A stretch of DNA of 64,000 nucleotides from Paenibacillus hunanensis (GTDB taxonomy: Bacteria > Bacillota > Bacilli > Paenibacillales > Paenibacillaceae): assembly GCF_014645615.1 (NCBI RefSeq), contig NZ_BMMB01000006.1, positions 62,001 through 126,000 of the forward strand, written 5' to 3'. Positions 1 through 9,317 of this stretch are shown in pieces; position 1 is the stretch's first letter; the number at the start of each line of letters is the position of its first letter. The position numbers were made by a program, and so were the translations under genes. The notes beneath the pieces were generated by a model, which made no database searches, had not been told where the DNA came from, and saw only the letters and a list, made by a program, of their open reading frames with translations.

Positions 1-875
1 AAATTGCGGAGATTAAGAAGAATGTGGATGTAGAGATTGAGGCATTTATTCACGGTGCGATGTGTTCTTCCTTCTCGGGACGCTGTGTGCTGTCCAACCA
101 TTTTACCGACCGTGATTCTAACCGTGGTGGCTGCTGTCAGTCGTGCCGGTGGAAATACGATCTGTTTGAGGATGCGCGTCCACAGGCGGAATGGATCTCG
201 GAAGAGGAAGCGGCAGAGCAGCGTGTACTGGAGCAATTCCAGCTGGGCGTGAATCAGCTTCCGCTATATGAAGAAGGCGATAATCCGTTCTCGATGGGTT
301 CCAAGGATCTGTGTATGCTGGAGGCGATTCCTGATCTGATCGAGGTCGGCATCGATAGCTTTAAGATCGAGGGTCGGATGAAATCGATCCACTATGTGGC
401 GACAGTGGTGAATGCGTATCGTCAGGCGATCGATTCCTACATGGCTGATCCTGACAATTATGAACTCAAGCCAGAATGGCTGGAAGAGCTAAACAAGGCG
501 GCGAATCGTCCACTGAATACAGGCTTCTTCTACGATACACCGGATCAGGAAGATCATATTTACGAGCCAGAAGATAAGGCGGTTCCTTATGATTTTGCCG
601 GGTTGGTGCTGGATTATGATGAAGCAACAGGTATTGCAACTGTGCAGCAGCGTAATCATTTCAAGCCAGGTCAGGATATTGAGTTCTTCGGTCCGAATGG
701 TACATTTTTCAAGCAGCAGGTCGGCACGATCTGGGATGAAGAAGGCAATGAGCTGGATGCCGCTCGTCACCCCTTGCAAAAGATTCGCTTGAAGGTGGAT
801 CAGCCGGTTCGTTACTTTGATATGATGCGTAAAAAGAATGTGAAGGCCGCTCCAAAGACAACGGTAACTGTCTAA
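1..875 (+). CDS. trhP2: U32 peptidase-family tRNA hydroxylation protein, 3' part
   Basis: The reading frame is open from base 3 without a start, so the gene runs in from the left edge and only about 290 C-terminal residues are seen. The Cys-rich stretch starting at CSSFSGRC and ending near GGCCQSC, followed by the IEGRMKS segment, is the signature of the peptidase U32 family. The C-terminal beta-rich domain with QRNHFKPGQ and IEFFGPNG fits the longer paralogue (YrrO/TrhP2 type) rather than TrhP1. Known role of the family: with TrhP1, prephenate-dependent 5-hydroxylation of the wobble uridine in tRNA; no peptidase activity is needed. A long hairpin terminator follows. The family assignment is firm; the choice of paralogue is an inference from the C-terminal extension. 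Confidence 0.8.
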   Translation, partial: IAEIKKNVDVEIEAFIHGAMCSSFSGRCVLSNHFTDRDSNRGGCCQSCRWKYDLFEDARPQAEWISEEEAAEQRVLEQFQLGVNQLPLYEEGDNPFSMGSKDLCMLEAIPDLIEVGIDSFKIEGRMKSIHYVATVVNAYRQAIDSYMADPDNYELKPEWLEELNKAANRPLNTGFFYDTPDQEDHIYEPEDKAVPYDFAGLVLDYDEATGIATVQQRNHFKPGQDIEFFGPNGTFFKQQVGTIWDEEGNELDAARHPLQKIRLKVDQPVRYFDMMRKKNVKAAPKTTVTV

Positions 876-980
876 TAGACAAGCTTGTTGTGCGAGAAGG
901 CTAAGCGCCTTTACGTGCATAGTAATCATAAAATAGAGATCTAACAGGATTGGGTAGGCATACGTATCCTTCTACATCGT

Positions 981-1057
981 AAAGGCAGAAAATAGTCTTT
1001 TTGGTAAGCTAAAGCGTAATTGAGTTTAGCCCAAAAGACCTGTTTCCTGCCTTTTTT
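981..1057 (+). terminator. intrinsic terminator after trhP2
   Basis: AAAGGCAG at 981 pairs with CTGCC ending near 1051, an inner arm GTCTTTTTGG pairs with CCAAAAGAC, and GCTAAA pairs with TTTAGC at the top. The stem is followed by a run of T. This closes the U32 gene's transcript. Confidence 0.8.
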
Positions 1058-1368
1058 GTGTCATTTACATAACATATAATGATATATTCATGTTTTTTCA
1101 GAAAAATAATATCGCTTACAAAAGAGATAATAGCCTAAATTATGGTATTATTTAAATCGTAATGTTAAGTTTTTTATAAATAATAGTATAAAAGACCTTA
1201 CTTTTTCAAAAAAAGAGTTCATTTTTACTGGATAATCACCGATAATGGAAGCATAACTATAGCTCTAGGACTCCAGCAGGAGTTCTGACTGAATAAAATA
1301 AGGAACAGGTAAGCCGGGAGAGAAAGGTATATTGCAGGTCCTGAATTTTGAGATGGTGGGTGAATCGT
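1058..1368. other. AT-rich intergenic region before the chemoreceptor
   Basis: No gene is seen. The first half is very AT-rich. An ACCGATAA motif at 1238-1245 resembles a SigD -10 element, and AGGACTCC/GGAGTTCT near 1266-1284 can form a small hairpin. I looked for a c-di-GMP riboswitch here and did not find its conserved core. Confidence 0.5.
1238..1245 (+). promoter_or_regulatory. possible SigD-type -10 element for the chemoreceptor
   Basis: ACCGATAA differs from the SigD -10 consensus GCCGATAA at one base and lies about 125 bases upstream of the chemoreceptor start. SigD commonly drives chemotaxis genes in Bacillales. The -35 element is poor: only TTCA is found at the expected distance, against TAAA. 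A seven-base match is expected several times in 64 kb by chance, so this is suggestive only. Confidence 0.35.
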
Positions 1369-3936
1369 ATGGGTTTATGGCAAAAACCGGGGAAATCGGA
1401 AGGCAAGCCAGCAAAGTTATCCAAAAAGTTACTCAAGCAACCAGGCGAGACCAAGCAACTAAAGAATCAAACTCCAAAGCCGAAGCAACAGAAAGTCAAC
1501 AACGGGAAAAATCCTTCTCAACGGGCGCTACATAAGTGGTTTAAAGAGCGCGGCAGGGGAGCGAAGCAGATGCCTGTTCAGGGTGTAGACGCTGTAGCAG
1601 CGTCATCAACAGCCGAACCAGGTAAGCCAGGCAATAGTAAGTTTAACTTGAAAGCGCCACGCATTTCGCGTGAGCAGCTCAAGCATGCTGGTCGTTCCTC
1701 GCTGTCTGCTGCTAAAAATTGGCGTAGCTTTAATCCTTCCAAATCAGTTGGAGTAAAGCTATTCTTAATGTTTTTTATTGCTATTATGCTATGTGTTGTT
1801 TTGCTAGGCTCATTTTCTTATCTACGCGCGAAAAGTGTAATTAAGGAAAATGCAGCGATTAGCAATGAGCAGACGATCATTCAGACCGGGGAAAAGCTGG
1901 ATGTGATGCTCAGTCAGATCGTGAACTCTTCTGTACAGGTGTTTTTTGATCCGACTATGCAGAATGATCTGACGAAGCTTACTAGCCCGAATCTGTCGGA
2001 ATATGATAAATATCAAACGATCAATTCGATTAGCCAGAATCTGCAAAATCAAATGAACTCTACCGATTCGATCGAAGCGATCTATCTGATCCCTGTCGAC
2101 ACAAAGCTGAATGTTATCGGTGCAGGTACAGGTATTCCTGATCCGACTGCGGTTCGTCAAAAGGATTGGTATAAAACATTGACCGATGATAAAGGGGTCA
2201 TGCAGTGGATTCCAACGGAGTCTGCCGCTGGCACGAATAAAAACTTTACGTATGCGCGTGCAATGCGTTTGTCGAGTAGTCCGGAATCCTTCGTCTTTGT
2301 TATGAGCATTAATAGCAAATGGCTGAATGACCAGATCGATAACCTTAATCTGGGTGACGGCGGCAAAGTCGATCTGGTAGGTGGCCCGAATAATACAGTG
2401 ATTGCTTCCACACAGCCAGAGACCGTATCGGAAGCATCAGCTTACAAATTCCTGGATCAAATCAAGGGCGGTAGCGGACGCTTCCAAAATGATGAAGGCC
2501 CGCAGCCCATTCTAGTTGCTTACTCCGTACTTGATACAGCGGATACGTGGAAGCTGATCGGAACTGTACCAGTACAAGCACTTGTATCGAGTGCAAGTCC
2601 GATTCTGATGCTAACATGGATTATGGCGATTGTGTGTGCGGTTGTAGCGATTCTGATCGGTCTGGTCATTATTCGCACCATCGGTACGCCACTGCGCAAG
2701 CTACAGCGTCTGATGAATCTAGGCTCACAGGGGATTCTGAGCGTACGTACCAATCACAAATCCTCGGACGAGATTGGACAGCTTGGAGTAGCTTTTAATA
2801 CGATGATGGAAAATATTACAGGTCTGGTGAAGCAGACGAATGAATCTGCCCAGCACGTACTGGACACTGCAACTACGCTTAGCTCGGCTTCTCGCCAAAC
2901 GGCTACCTCAGCCCGCGAGATCGCTGTAGCTACCGAGGAAATTGCGAACGGGGCAGGTAGTCTGGCACTGGAGGCTGAACGCGGTACAGAGCTGACCGAG
3001 ACGATGAATGATCGAATGGGTCGCGTTGTTGAGGCGAACAAGCAGATGGAGCTGTCAGCTGAGAAGGTAGAAGAGGCAGGTAAAACAGGGGTTCATCATA
3101 TGGATGAGCTGATGGGCAAAACGAAAGTGACCGAGGATATGATCCGCTCGCTGAGCGTACGGATCGATTCACTCAAGGAAAGCACATCGTCTGTACAGCA
3201 GGTACTTGATGCCATGCAAAATATTACGAAGCAGACGAACATTCTGTCCTTGAATGCAACGATCGAGGCAGCACGTGCAGGCGCTGCGGGTAAAGGCTTT
3301 ATGGTCGTTGCCGATGAGGTTCGTAATCTGGCAGAGCAATCCCGTCAATCGATCCTGATGGTTGGCGAGATTACCACTAATATCCAGAAGGAAATGGATG
3401 AGACGGTGCGTGTGCTGACCGAAGCATTCCCGCTGTTCCGTCAACAAACCGAAGCCGTACAGGCAACAACAGGTATTTTTGAAACGGTACAGCAGCAGAT
3501 GACCGAGTTTGTGCACAAGCTTGGCTCTGCTACACAATCGATTAATGAGCTGAATCGCGTGCAGCAATCGATGAGTGAAGCGATGAGCAATGTGAGTGCG
3601 GTAGCCGAGGAATCCTCTGCAACTTCGCAGGAGGTTGCTTCCTTGAGTAGCGAGCAGCAAAATGTAAGCACACAGCTCGTGACGCTGTCCGGTCAACTGG
3701 AAACGGTATCGATTGGCTTGAAGGATACGATTGCACGCTTCACAATCGACGATGTAGAGGTGCCTGAGGACGCTATAGCTGAGGCTAACGCGACTGATGC
3801 TACAGCAGGTGAAAACGAATCAACATCGGAGACGGCTGACGTTGTTCCTTTACAGTCGGTTGATGCGGTTCATGCAGAAGAAAATGCGGATGCACCAGAT
3901 AGGAAGGATGTATCGCATTTGGAAAAAGAAGCGTAA
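1369..3936 (+). CDS. methyl-accepting chemotaxis protein with long cytoplasmic N-terminus
   Basis: Transmembrane chemoreceptor of about 855 residues that would report an extracellular ligand to CheA/CheW. Order of parts: a basic, Lys/Gln/Pro-rich low-complexity N-terminal stretch of about 125 residues; membrane segment 1 at about 128-152 (LFLMFFIAIMLCVVLLG); an extracellular Cache-like sensor to about 408; membrane segment 2 at about 411-437; a HAMP linker; and a methyl-accepting signalling domain with the conserved hairpin tip NILSLNATIEAARAGAAGKG at about 623-642. A Glu/Ala-rich acidic tail follows. I chose the ATG at 1369; the same frame also offers TTG at 1348 and GTG at 1360, and no ribosome site is strong. 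The N-terminal extension is unusual, since most chemoreceptors begin within a few residues of the first membrane helix. A strong terminator follows. Confidence 0.9.
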   Translation: MGLWQKPGKSEGKPAKLSKKLLKQPGETKQLKNQTPKPKQQKVNNGKNPSQRALHKWFKERGRGAKQMPVQGVDAVAASSTAEPGKPGNSKFNLKAPRISREQLKHAGRSSLSAAKNWRSFNPSKSVGVKLFLMFFIAIMLCVVLLGSFSYLRAKSVIKENAAISNEQTIIQTGEKLDVMLSQIVNSSVQVFFDPTMQNDLTKLTSPNLSEYDKYQTINSISQNLQNQMNSTDSIEAIYLIPVDTKLNVIGAGTGIPDPTAVRQKDWYKTLTDDKGVMQWIPTESAAGTNKNFTYARAMRLSSSPESFVFVMSINSKWLNDQIDNLNLGDGGKVDLVGGPNNTVIASTQPETVSEASAYKFLDQIKGGSGRFQNDEGPQPILVAYSVLDTADTWKLIGTVPVQALVSSASPILMLTWIMAIVCAVVAILIGLVIIRTIGTPLRKLQRLMNLGSQGILSVRTNHKSSDEIGQLGVAFNTMMENITGLVKQTNESAQHVLDTATTLSSASRQTATSAREIAVATEEIANGAGSLALEAERGTELTETMNDRMGRVVEANKQMELSAEKVEEAGKTGVHHMDELMGKTKVTEDMIRSLSVRIDSLKESTSSVQQVLDAMQNITKQTNILSLNATIEAARAGAAGKGFMVVADEVRNLAEQSRQSILMVGEITTNIQKEMDETVRVLTEAFPLFRQQTEAVQATTGIFETVQQQMTEFVHKLGSATQSINELNRVQQSMSEAMSNVSAVAEESSATSQEVASLSSEQQNVSTQLVTLSGQLETVSIGLKDTIARFTIDDVEVPEDAIAEANATDATAGENESTSETADVVPLQSVDAVHAEENADAPDRKDVSHLEKEA

Positions 3937-4063
3937 AAAAAGAACGCTGAGCAGCGCAAGAGATCCGAGAGCATTATGGTATCCTGCTACTACGTAATAG
4001 AAGGGTATTGCAGGATAGCAGGATGAATGAAAAATCTCGAATAAAGCAATATCAAACGATACT

Positions 4064-4103
4064 AAAAAGCTGCACTCTTTGTAATCGAAGAGTGCAGCTT
4101 TTT
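4064..4103 (+). terminator. intrinsic terminator after the chemoreceptor
   Basis: AAAAAGCTGCACTCTT pairs perfectly with AAGAGTGCAGCTTTTT across an 8-base loop, with further T after it. The A-run on the left would let it act for the minus strand too, although the next minus gene ends 265 bases away. Confidence 0.9.
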
Positions 4104-4367
4104 GCATTTTTTGTATATGTAGCTCGATGAAGGTAGATCACGCCAAACTGGATACCGCCGCTAATTTTCGTTAAAATTACTTATACGTAACATACACAGC
4201 CTTTACATTCAAACGGTATCATAAGCTAAACCCTGCATAATGAATGTCATGATACAGTGTAGTAGCAAATGGTAAGCTGTGAGTTGATCCATTCTATAGG
4301 AATAGTAGCAGGGATATCCAGTATCGATGATTTGCATTTGCTTATTCCGATCTAGATCTCGTCAGAA
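4104..4367. other. intergenic, no gene seen
   Basis: Convergent spacer between the chemoreceptor and the AI-2E family gene. I see no ORF with a ribosome site and no clear second terminator for the minus-strand gene. Confidence 0.5.
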
Positions 4368-5528
4368 TTACAGCTGGTCTGTTGAAGGCTCTGAGTCAGG
4401 TGTAGCAGCTGGAGCAGGAGGATCATCTGCACGATCCATCGGCTCAAATTCTTCCTTAGGCAGGCGAATCCAGCGTTGTAGATAGCCCTGCACAAACAAT
4501 TCTTTGAGCAAAATAATGAGAATCGGCGACAGCACCAGACCTGCCACGCCGAAAATGGACAGCGAGATGATCATCGCAGAGAGCATCAGGTAAGCAGAAG
4601 TAATACCGATCGAATTACCGGTAATTTTGGGCTCCAATAGCTGGCGAGTCAGCATAACGACCACAAGCAGTACCGTCAGCCCAATCGCAAGCCCGGTCTG
4701 TCCGACAATGAACAGATACACAATCCACGGTATGAAAATAACCGGTATACCGAGTAATGGCAAAATATCGAATACCGCACTCAGGATCGCTAGTGAAAAA
4801 GCATGATCGACCTGTAAGATCAGTAATCCTATGTACACAAGTACAAATGTGAGCGACACCATCATCAGCTGCGCTTTAATATACGCGCCGATGGCAAACA
4901 ATACATGCTCCTTTAAAAAGTAAAAGGATTTTTTGATCGTGTTGGGTGTCTTTTCCGTTGCAATTCTGCGCCACAGATTAATCTCAGCACTCAGGAAGAA
5001 GGCGAGCACAATCCCAACGGCAAAGCTACCGATAAAGGATGAGAAGGTGCCAAGCCAGCCAAGCGCTGCATTAAATAATGACTTGCCCCATACGGCGAGT
5101 CCAGCAGTAAAGGTAGCAAAGTACTCGTTAATCTGCTCGGCTACACCCGGAGGCAATGCCTTGAGCTGATCCTGTAAAAAGCCAGTGAACTGCGAAAAAT
5201 GATGCTGCACGATAGAAGCATAGCCTGGCAACGCATCTGTCACCTGACTGATTTGAGCCACAAACACAAGCCCTGCACCAAACAGTGCTCCCAGAATAAT
5301 AAGTACGAATACCAGCACAGCAATCGCGGAGGAAGCCATTTTCGGTAAGCCACGCCGATTCAAAAACATTGCAAATGGCTCGATCATTGCAAAGATAAGC
5401 AATGATAAAAATACAGGTGCAGCAATCCGGTATAACCAGCTGGATAACAGCAATACCAGATAGACGGTCAGAACGACGACACCGATATCAAATGCGGTGC
5501 GCCAATACTTTTTGTACAGTGGCAGCAT
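4368..5528 (-). CDS. AI-2E family transporter / permease-like membrane protein
   Basis: Polytopic membrane protein of 386 residues with several hydrophobic helices, including VVVLTVYLVLLLSSWLY near the N-terminus, a long amphipathic middle region, and a cluster of helices after residue 200. The central DILPLLGIPVIFIPWIVY and the later SIGITSAYLMLSAM segment are characteristic of the AI-2E/YdiK/YtvI family. Members have been linked to autoinducer-2 or ion export, but substrates are mostly unproven, so no substrate is claimed here. The C-terminal 30 residues are acidic and Pro-rich and probably cytoplasmic. An AAGGAG ribosome site lies 11 bases before the ATG. It stands alone, divergent from the deacetylase gene. 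Confidence 0.85.
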   Translation of the reverse strand: MLPLYKKYWRTAFDIGVVVLTVYLVLLLSSWLYRIAAPVFLSLLIFAMIEPFAMFLNRRGLPKMASSAIAVLVFVLIILGALFGAGLVFVAQISQVTDALPGYASIVQHHFSQFTGFLQDQLKALPPGVAEQINEYFATFTAGLAVWGKSLFNAALGWLGTFSSFIGSFAVGIVLAFFLSAEINLWRRIATEKTPNTIKKSFYFLKEHVLFAIGAYIKAQLMMVSLTFVLVYIGLLILQVDHAFSLAILSAVFDILPLLGIPVIFIPWIVYLFIVGQTGLAIGLTVLLVVVMLTRQLLEPKITGNSIGITSAYLMLSAMIISLSIFGVAGLVLSPILIILLKELFVQGYLQRWIRLPKEEFEPMDRADDPPAPAATPDSEPSTDQL

Positions 5529-5602
5529 GAAACGTAAAACTCCTTTTCCGTCAAATCGTTGAAATTCCTTCTTACTCTAGCAGCAGGAGGGTATGATAAA
5601 AT

Positions 5603-5631
5603 AGTATAGATGCAATACCCCGAAAAGCCAA
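5603..5631 (-). promoter_or_regulatory. SigA-type promoter of the AI-2E family gene
   Basis: On the minus strand TTGGCT (-35) and TATACT (-10) are separated by exactly 17 bases, and the start codon lies about 70 bases downstream. Confidence 0.5.
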
Positions 5632-5784
5632 TATAGCAGATTAAGCTAAAATTCATCTCCGTGCATCGTTCTGCACTGCGATAGCAAGATCACAATAATT
5701 GCAATTTGCTTGCTCCAACCCTGCAATGAACTAGAGACATGTTACACATCATTATCGCTGGATAAGGAGCTGAAAGGAGCAATG

Positions 5785-7266
5785 ATGGAACATCTGTTTT
5801 TATGGCTGCTTTACATATGTTCATTTTATGCCTTTATTCCGGGGCTAGTTAGTCGATTGTTTGGCTATCGTGTATTTCGACGTGGAGACAGCAAGACATC
5901 GTTCGCACTGACCTTTGATGATGGCCCCGATCCGATCTATACACCGTTGTTATTAGACCTGCTCAAGCAGTATGAGGCAAAGGCGACCTTTTTTGTTGTA
6001 GGGCTTCATGCAGAGCAGAATCCAGACATCATCCGCCGCATTCATGAGGAAGGACATCAGATTGGTATCCATAATTATATTCATCGCGCTAACTGGTTAA
6101 TGTCGCCAGCCGCAGTACGCCGGCAAATCTATTTGACGCAAAAAATCATTCACAATCTTACAGGCAAGCGGCCTCTATATTATCGCCCACCGTGGGGAAT
6201 CGTAAATCAGTCTGATCTTTCGCGTAACAGCCATTACGATATTGTGCTCTGGTCGTCTCTGTTTGGTGATTGGCGTAAACGGGTAGGTAGAGATAAACTC
6301 GCTGCTCGTATGCTGCGTAAGCTACGAGGTGGCGAGATTATGCTGCTGCACGATTGCGGCAACACCTGGGGAGCGAATCGTGATGCTCCTGCCGAAATGC
6401 TTGCTGCGCTGGAGCTTGTGCTACAGGAGGCGCAGCAGCGTGGTCTGGAAGCAGTGACGATCGGCTCTCTGATGGAAGGGAGCAAATATATGTCCAAGCA
6501 GAGAAAAGATCGCGCTACTCGTGAGTCAGAGGATGGAACATACGCCCGCCGTGCACCACTCGGCACGCTCCTGTCTCCATTTAAGAAGCTGCTCGTTCAG
6601 CTATGGCTGGGCTGGGAAAAGCTGTTCCACTGGATGTTTCATTTGCAAAAGACAGGCCCGGATGGACTATTTCATTACAGACTACGCTCGTATCAAGGCA
6701 GACCGCTACAATTAGAAACTGGAGAATGGTTGGAACGTGGAGACTCGATTATCGAGCTTCATTTTGATAATCGCCGTTTATTCGATCTGACCTCAGGCTC
6801 ACGCTCAATGATGCAGCTTGCGATCCTGTTCATTCAAGCCGCCAGACAGGACTTTCCGAAGCTGGCGCTGCAAATGAAGGAGCAGCCCGAGCTTATGCAA
6901 GCACGCGCGCTGTATGGCGTAAGCATGGTCAACCGCGGCCCGGAAAAATTCGGCTTTGCGATACGAGAACTGCCACAGGGCCTATTCGCTTTCCTCACGC
7001 GCTGGTATCTCAAGCTGCTGCTAACCATTATCCACCCATCCGGTAGCATGCGCCTAAAAGAACAATCCGAGCATCTGATTCCGCGTGCGATGATACTATC
7101 AACACCTGCTTTTATGCAACGTTATGATGTCGACACATCATCCATTGTCGATCCTTCTACACAACACGCCGAACGCGGCATAGCACTAACTGCCGTATCA
7201 TCAGAACCATCCACATCCATAGAAGATACATTAACAACGACCGATGTACAAACTCAGCCTTCGTAA
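5785..7266 (+). CDS. polysaccharide deacetylase with C-terminal YkoP-like domain
   Basis: Membrane-anchored carbohydrate esterase family 4 protein of about 493 residues. An N-terminal hydrophobic helix (LFLWLLYICSFYAFIPG) probably tethers it. The NodB domain shows TFDDGPD at about 43-49 (catalytic base and metal Asp), the HNYIH metal-ligand motif near 96-100, RPPWG near 134 and LLHDCG near 187. These enzymes remove N-acetyl groups from peptidoglycan or other GlcNAc polymers. After a basic linker, residues of about 290-440 form a second domain that resembles YkoP, a small Bacillus protein. I chose the second ATG of an ATGATG pair because AAAGGAG lies 5 bases before it; a longer frame starting at 5710 has no ribosome site. 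The C-terminal 40 residues are Ser/Thr-rich. The substrate is not predictable from sequence. Confidence 0.85.
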   Translation: MEHLFLWLLYICSFYAFIPGLVSRLFGYRVFRRGDSKTSFALTFDDGPDPIYTPLLLDLLKQYEAKATFFVVGLHAEQNPDIIRRIHEEGHQIGIHNYIHRANWLMSPAAVRRQIYLTQKIIHNLTGKRPLYYRPPWGIVNQSDLSRNSHYDIVLWSSLFGDWRKRVGRDKLAARMLRKLRGGEIMLLHDCGNTWGANRDAPAEMLAALELVLQEAQQRGLEAVTIGSLMEGSKYMSKQRKDRATRESEDGTYARRAPLGTLLSPFKKLLVQLWLGWEKLFHWMFHLQKTGPDGLFHYRLRSYQGRPLQLETGEWLERGDSIIELHFDNRRLFDLTSGSRSMMQLAILFIQAARQDFPKLALQMKEQPELMQARALYGVSMVNRGPEKFGFAIRELPQGLFAFLTRWYLKLLLTIIHPSGSMRLKEQSEHLIPRAMILSTPAFMQRYDVDTSSIVDPSTQHAERGIALTAVSSEPSTSIEDTLTTTDVQTQPS

Positions 7267-7326
7267 TCATGTGGCAATGAATATAGTATTCGATTCTTCT
7301 ATGTCCCGGACACTATTCTATACCTT

Positions 7327-7386
7327 ACAGCCCGAAACAAGACGTCTGTTATGCTATTACACAGACATTTGTTTCGGGCTGTTTTT
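7327..7386 (+). terminator. intrinsic terminator after the deacetylase
   Basis: ACAGCCCGAAACAA pairs with TTGTTTCGGGCTGT, with an inner GTCTGT/ACAGAC pair, followed by TTTTTA. Confidence 0.85.
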
Positions 7387-7552
7387 AATATAGGTATAGA
7401 AGGTTGATATTAATGACTTTGAGAAACGGGCGGTATTAAAGTGTGTCATACAGATGCACGATTCGAGTATACATATGACGTGTAGATAGTATACTTGCAA
7501 CAGCAACAGCGTTAATTTAGGGTTGTCCAGCTAGCAGAGATTATCCTGACAG
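7387..7552. other. intergenic, no gene seen
   Basis: Spacer between two convergent genes, flanked by a terminator on each side. Nothing else was recognised. Confidence 0.5.
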
Positions 7553-7602
7553 CAAAAAAAGACGCTCCAGATCGCAGCTCACACGATCCAGAACGTCTCT
7601 AT
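7553..7602 (-). terminator. intrinsic terminator of ilvD (minus strand)
   Basis: Read on the minus strand, AGACGTTCTGGATCG pairs, with three G-U pairs, to CGATCTGGAGCGTCT and is followed by a run of seven T. Confidence 0.85.
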
Positions 7603-7619
7603 TAAACCGAATATACCGA

Positions 7620-9317
7620 TTAGATTTTCATAATACCGCCCATGCTAGCATTGGTAACAAGCTTGGAATAACGCGCCAGATAACCGGTTTTCACCTTCGG
7701 CTCGAATTCTTTCCACTCATTCTTACGGCGTTCTTCCAGCTCTTCGTCGCTCACATGCAGCGTGATATGACGCTCGTTCAGATCCAGCTCAATGATATCG
7801 CCATCATGAACGAATGCGATCGGGCCGCCTTCTGCTGCTTCTGGTGAGATGTGACCGATGCTGATACCGCGAGATGCGCCGGAGAAGCGTCCGTCTGTGA
7901 TCAGACCAACCTTCGCGCCCAGACCCATACCAACGATCTGAGATGTTGGAGCGAGCATTTCTGGCATACCTGGGCCGCCTTTCGGGCCTTCGTAACGGAT
8001 AACGACAACATGACCTTCCTTGACGTGACCATTAGCGATGCCATACAGCGCATCATCCTGAGAATCGAAGCAGATCGCAGGGCCTTTGTGGTAGCCGCCA
8101 ACCGACGGATCAACCGCACCGACCTTAATGATCGAGCCTTCAGGTGCCAGATTACCGAACAGAACTGCCAGACCGCCACGTTCGGAGTGTGGGTTATCAA
8201 TCGCATGAATAACTTCATGGTTTTGAATTTCCTGGCCTTCTACATTTTCACGAATCGTTTTACCTGTAACTGTAATGCAATCCTCATGCAGAGCCCCCGG
8301 CTTTTTCAGCAGCTCATTCAGTACGGCGCTTACGCCACCTGCCAGATGCACATCCTCGATATGCCAGTCCGATGCAGGAGCAAGCTTCGCCAGGTGAGGT
8401 ACACGGTTGGCTACTTCATTAATGCGTTCGATTGGATACTGGAAGCCAGCTTCGTGTGCCAGTGCCAGTGTGTGCAATACCGTATTGGTAGAACCACCCA
8501 TTGCCATATCCAGTGCAAATGCATTATCGATCGCTTTTTCCGTTACGATGTCGCGTGGCTTCAGATCAAGCTTGATCAGTTCCATCAGCTGTGTAGCCGA
8601 TTTGCGAACAAAGTCACGACGTTCTGGAGCAACAGCCAGAATCGTACCGTTACCTGGTAGAGCCAGACCGAGTGCTTCTGCCAGACAGTTCATGGAGTTC
8701 GCTGTGAACATACCCGAACAAGAACCACAGGTTGGACAACCGAATTGTTCCAGCTCCAGCAGTGTTTTGTCATCAATTTTGCCAGCCTGGTATGCACCAA
8801 CGCCTTCAAATACCGATGTCAGAGAGATGGAGCGTCCTGTGCTGTCTTTACCAGCCTTCATTGGGCCGCCGCTGACAAACAGAGTCGGGATATTCACACG
8901 CAGTGCGCCCATGAGCATACCTGGTGTGATTTTGTCACAGTTTGGAATACAAACCATGCCGTCAAACCAGTGAGCGGATACGACTGTTTCCAGAGAATCA
9001 GCGATGATCTCACGGCTTGGCAGGGAATAGCGCATGCCGATATGGCCCATTGCGATACCGTCATCGACGCCGATTGTGTTGAACTCGAACGGTACACCGC
9101 CCGCTTCGCGAATCGCTTCTTTGACGATTTTACCGAACTCTTGCAGATGCACATGCCCCGGAACGATATCAATGTAGGAGTTACATACAGCGATAAACGG
9201 CTTGTCGAAATCTTCTTCCTTAACGCCAGCTGCACGCAGCAGGCTGCGGTGCGGTGCACGATCGAAACCTTTTTTGATCATGTCCGAGCGCATTTTGTTT
9301 TTTGTGTTGGCTGCCAT
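7620..9317 (-). CDS. ilvD: dihydroxy-acid dehydratase
   Basis: Converts 2,3-dihydroxy-isovalerate and 2,3-dihydroxy-3-methylvalerate to the 2-oxo acids in valine, leucine and isoleucine synthesis. The 565-residue length is normal for the family. Expected iron-sulfur cluster cysteines lie at about 45 (AVCNSYID), 127 (NCDK, followed by the Lys that is carbamylated in the family) and 200 (CGSCSGM). The C-terminal GRFSGASRG motif is intact. I place the start at the ATG of MAANTKNK, preceded by a GGGGGG ribosome site. The same frame is open upstream to 9524 but encodes an unrelated hydrophobic stretch absent from the family, so that part is treated as leader. ilvD stands alone here, away from any ilvBHC-leu cluster. 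Confidence 0.95.
   Translation of the reverse strand: MAANTKNKMRSDMIKKGFDRAPHRSLLRAAGVKEEDFDKPFIAVCNSYIDIVPGHVHLQEFGKIVKEAIREAGGVPFEFNTIGVDDGIAMGHIGMRYSLPSREIIADSLETVVSAHWFDGMVCIPNCDKITPGMLMGALRVNIPTLFVSGGPMKAGKDSTGRSISLTSVFEGVGAYQAGKIDDKTLLELEQFGCPTCGSCSGMFTANSMNCLAEALGLALPGNGTILAVAPERRDFVRKSATQLMELIKLDLKPRDIVTEKAIDNAFALDMAMGGSTNTVLHTLALAHEAGFQYPIERINEVANRVPHLAKLAPASDWHIEDVHLAGGVSAVLNELLKKPGALHEDCITVTGKTIRENVEGQEIQNHEVIHAIDNPHSERGGLAVLFGNLAPEGSIIKVGAVDPSVGGYHKGPAICFDSQDDALYGIANGHVKEGHVVVIRYEGPKGGPGMPEMLAPTSQIVGMGLGAKVGLITDGRFSGASRGISIGHISPEAAEGGPIAFVHDGDIIELDLNERHITLHVSDEELEERRKNEWKEFEPKVKTGYLARYSKLVTNASMGGIMKI

Noticed and set aside
1058..1368. c-di-GMP riboswitch before the chemoreceptor
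   Set aside because: GGTAAGCCGGG near 1309 recalls part of the class I aptamer, but the required GCAAACC and GACGCAAAGCC blocks are absent.
7851..8660. 269-codon frame antisense to ilvD, and other long antisense frames (for example 20581-21402, 32558-33532)
   Set aside because: They lie wholly inside well-conserved genes on the other strand, lack ribosome sites and encode no recognisable protein.
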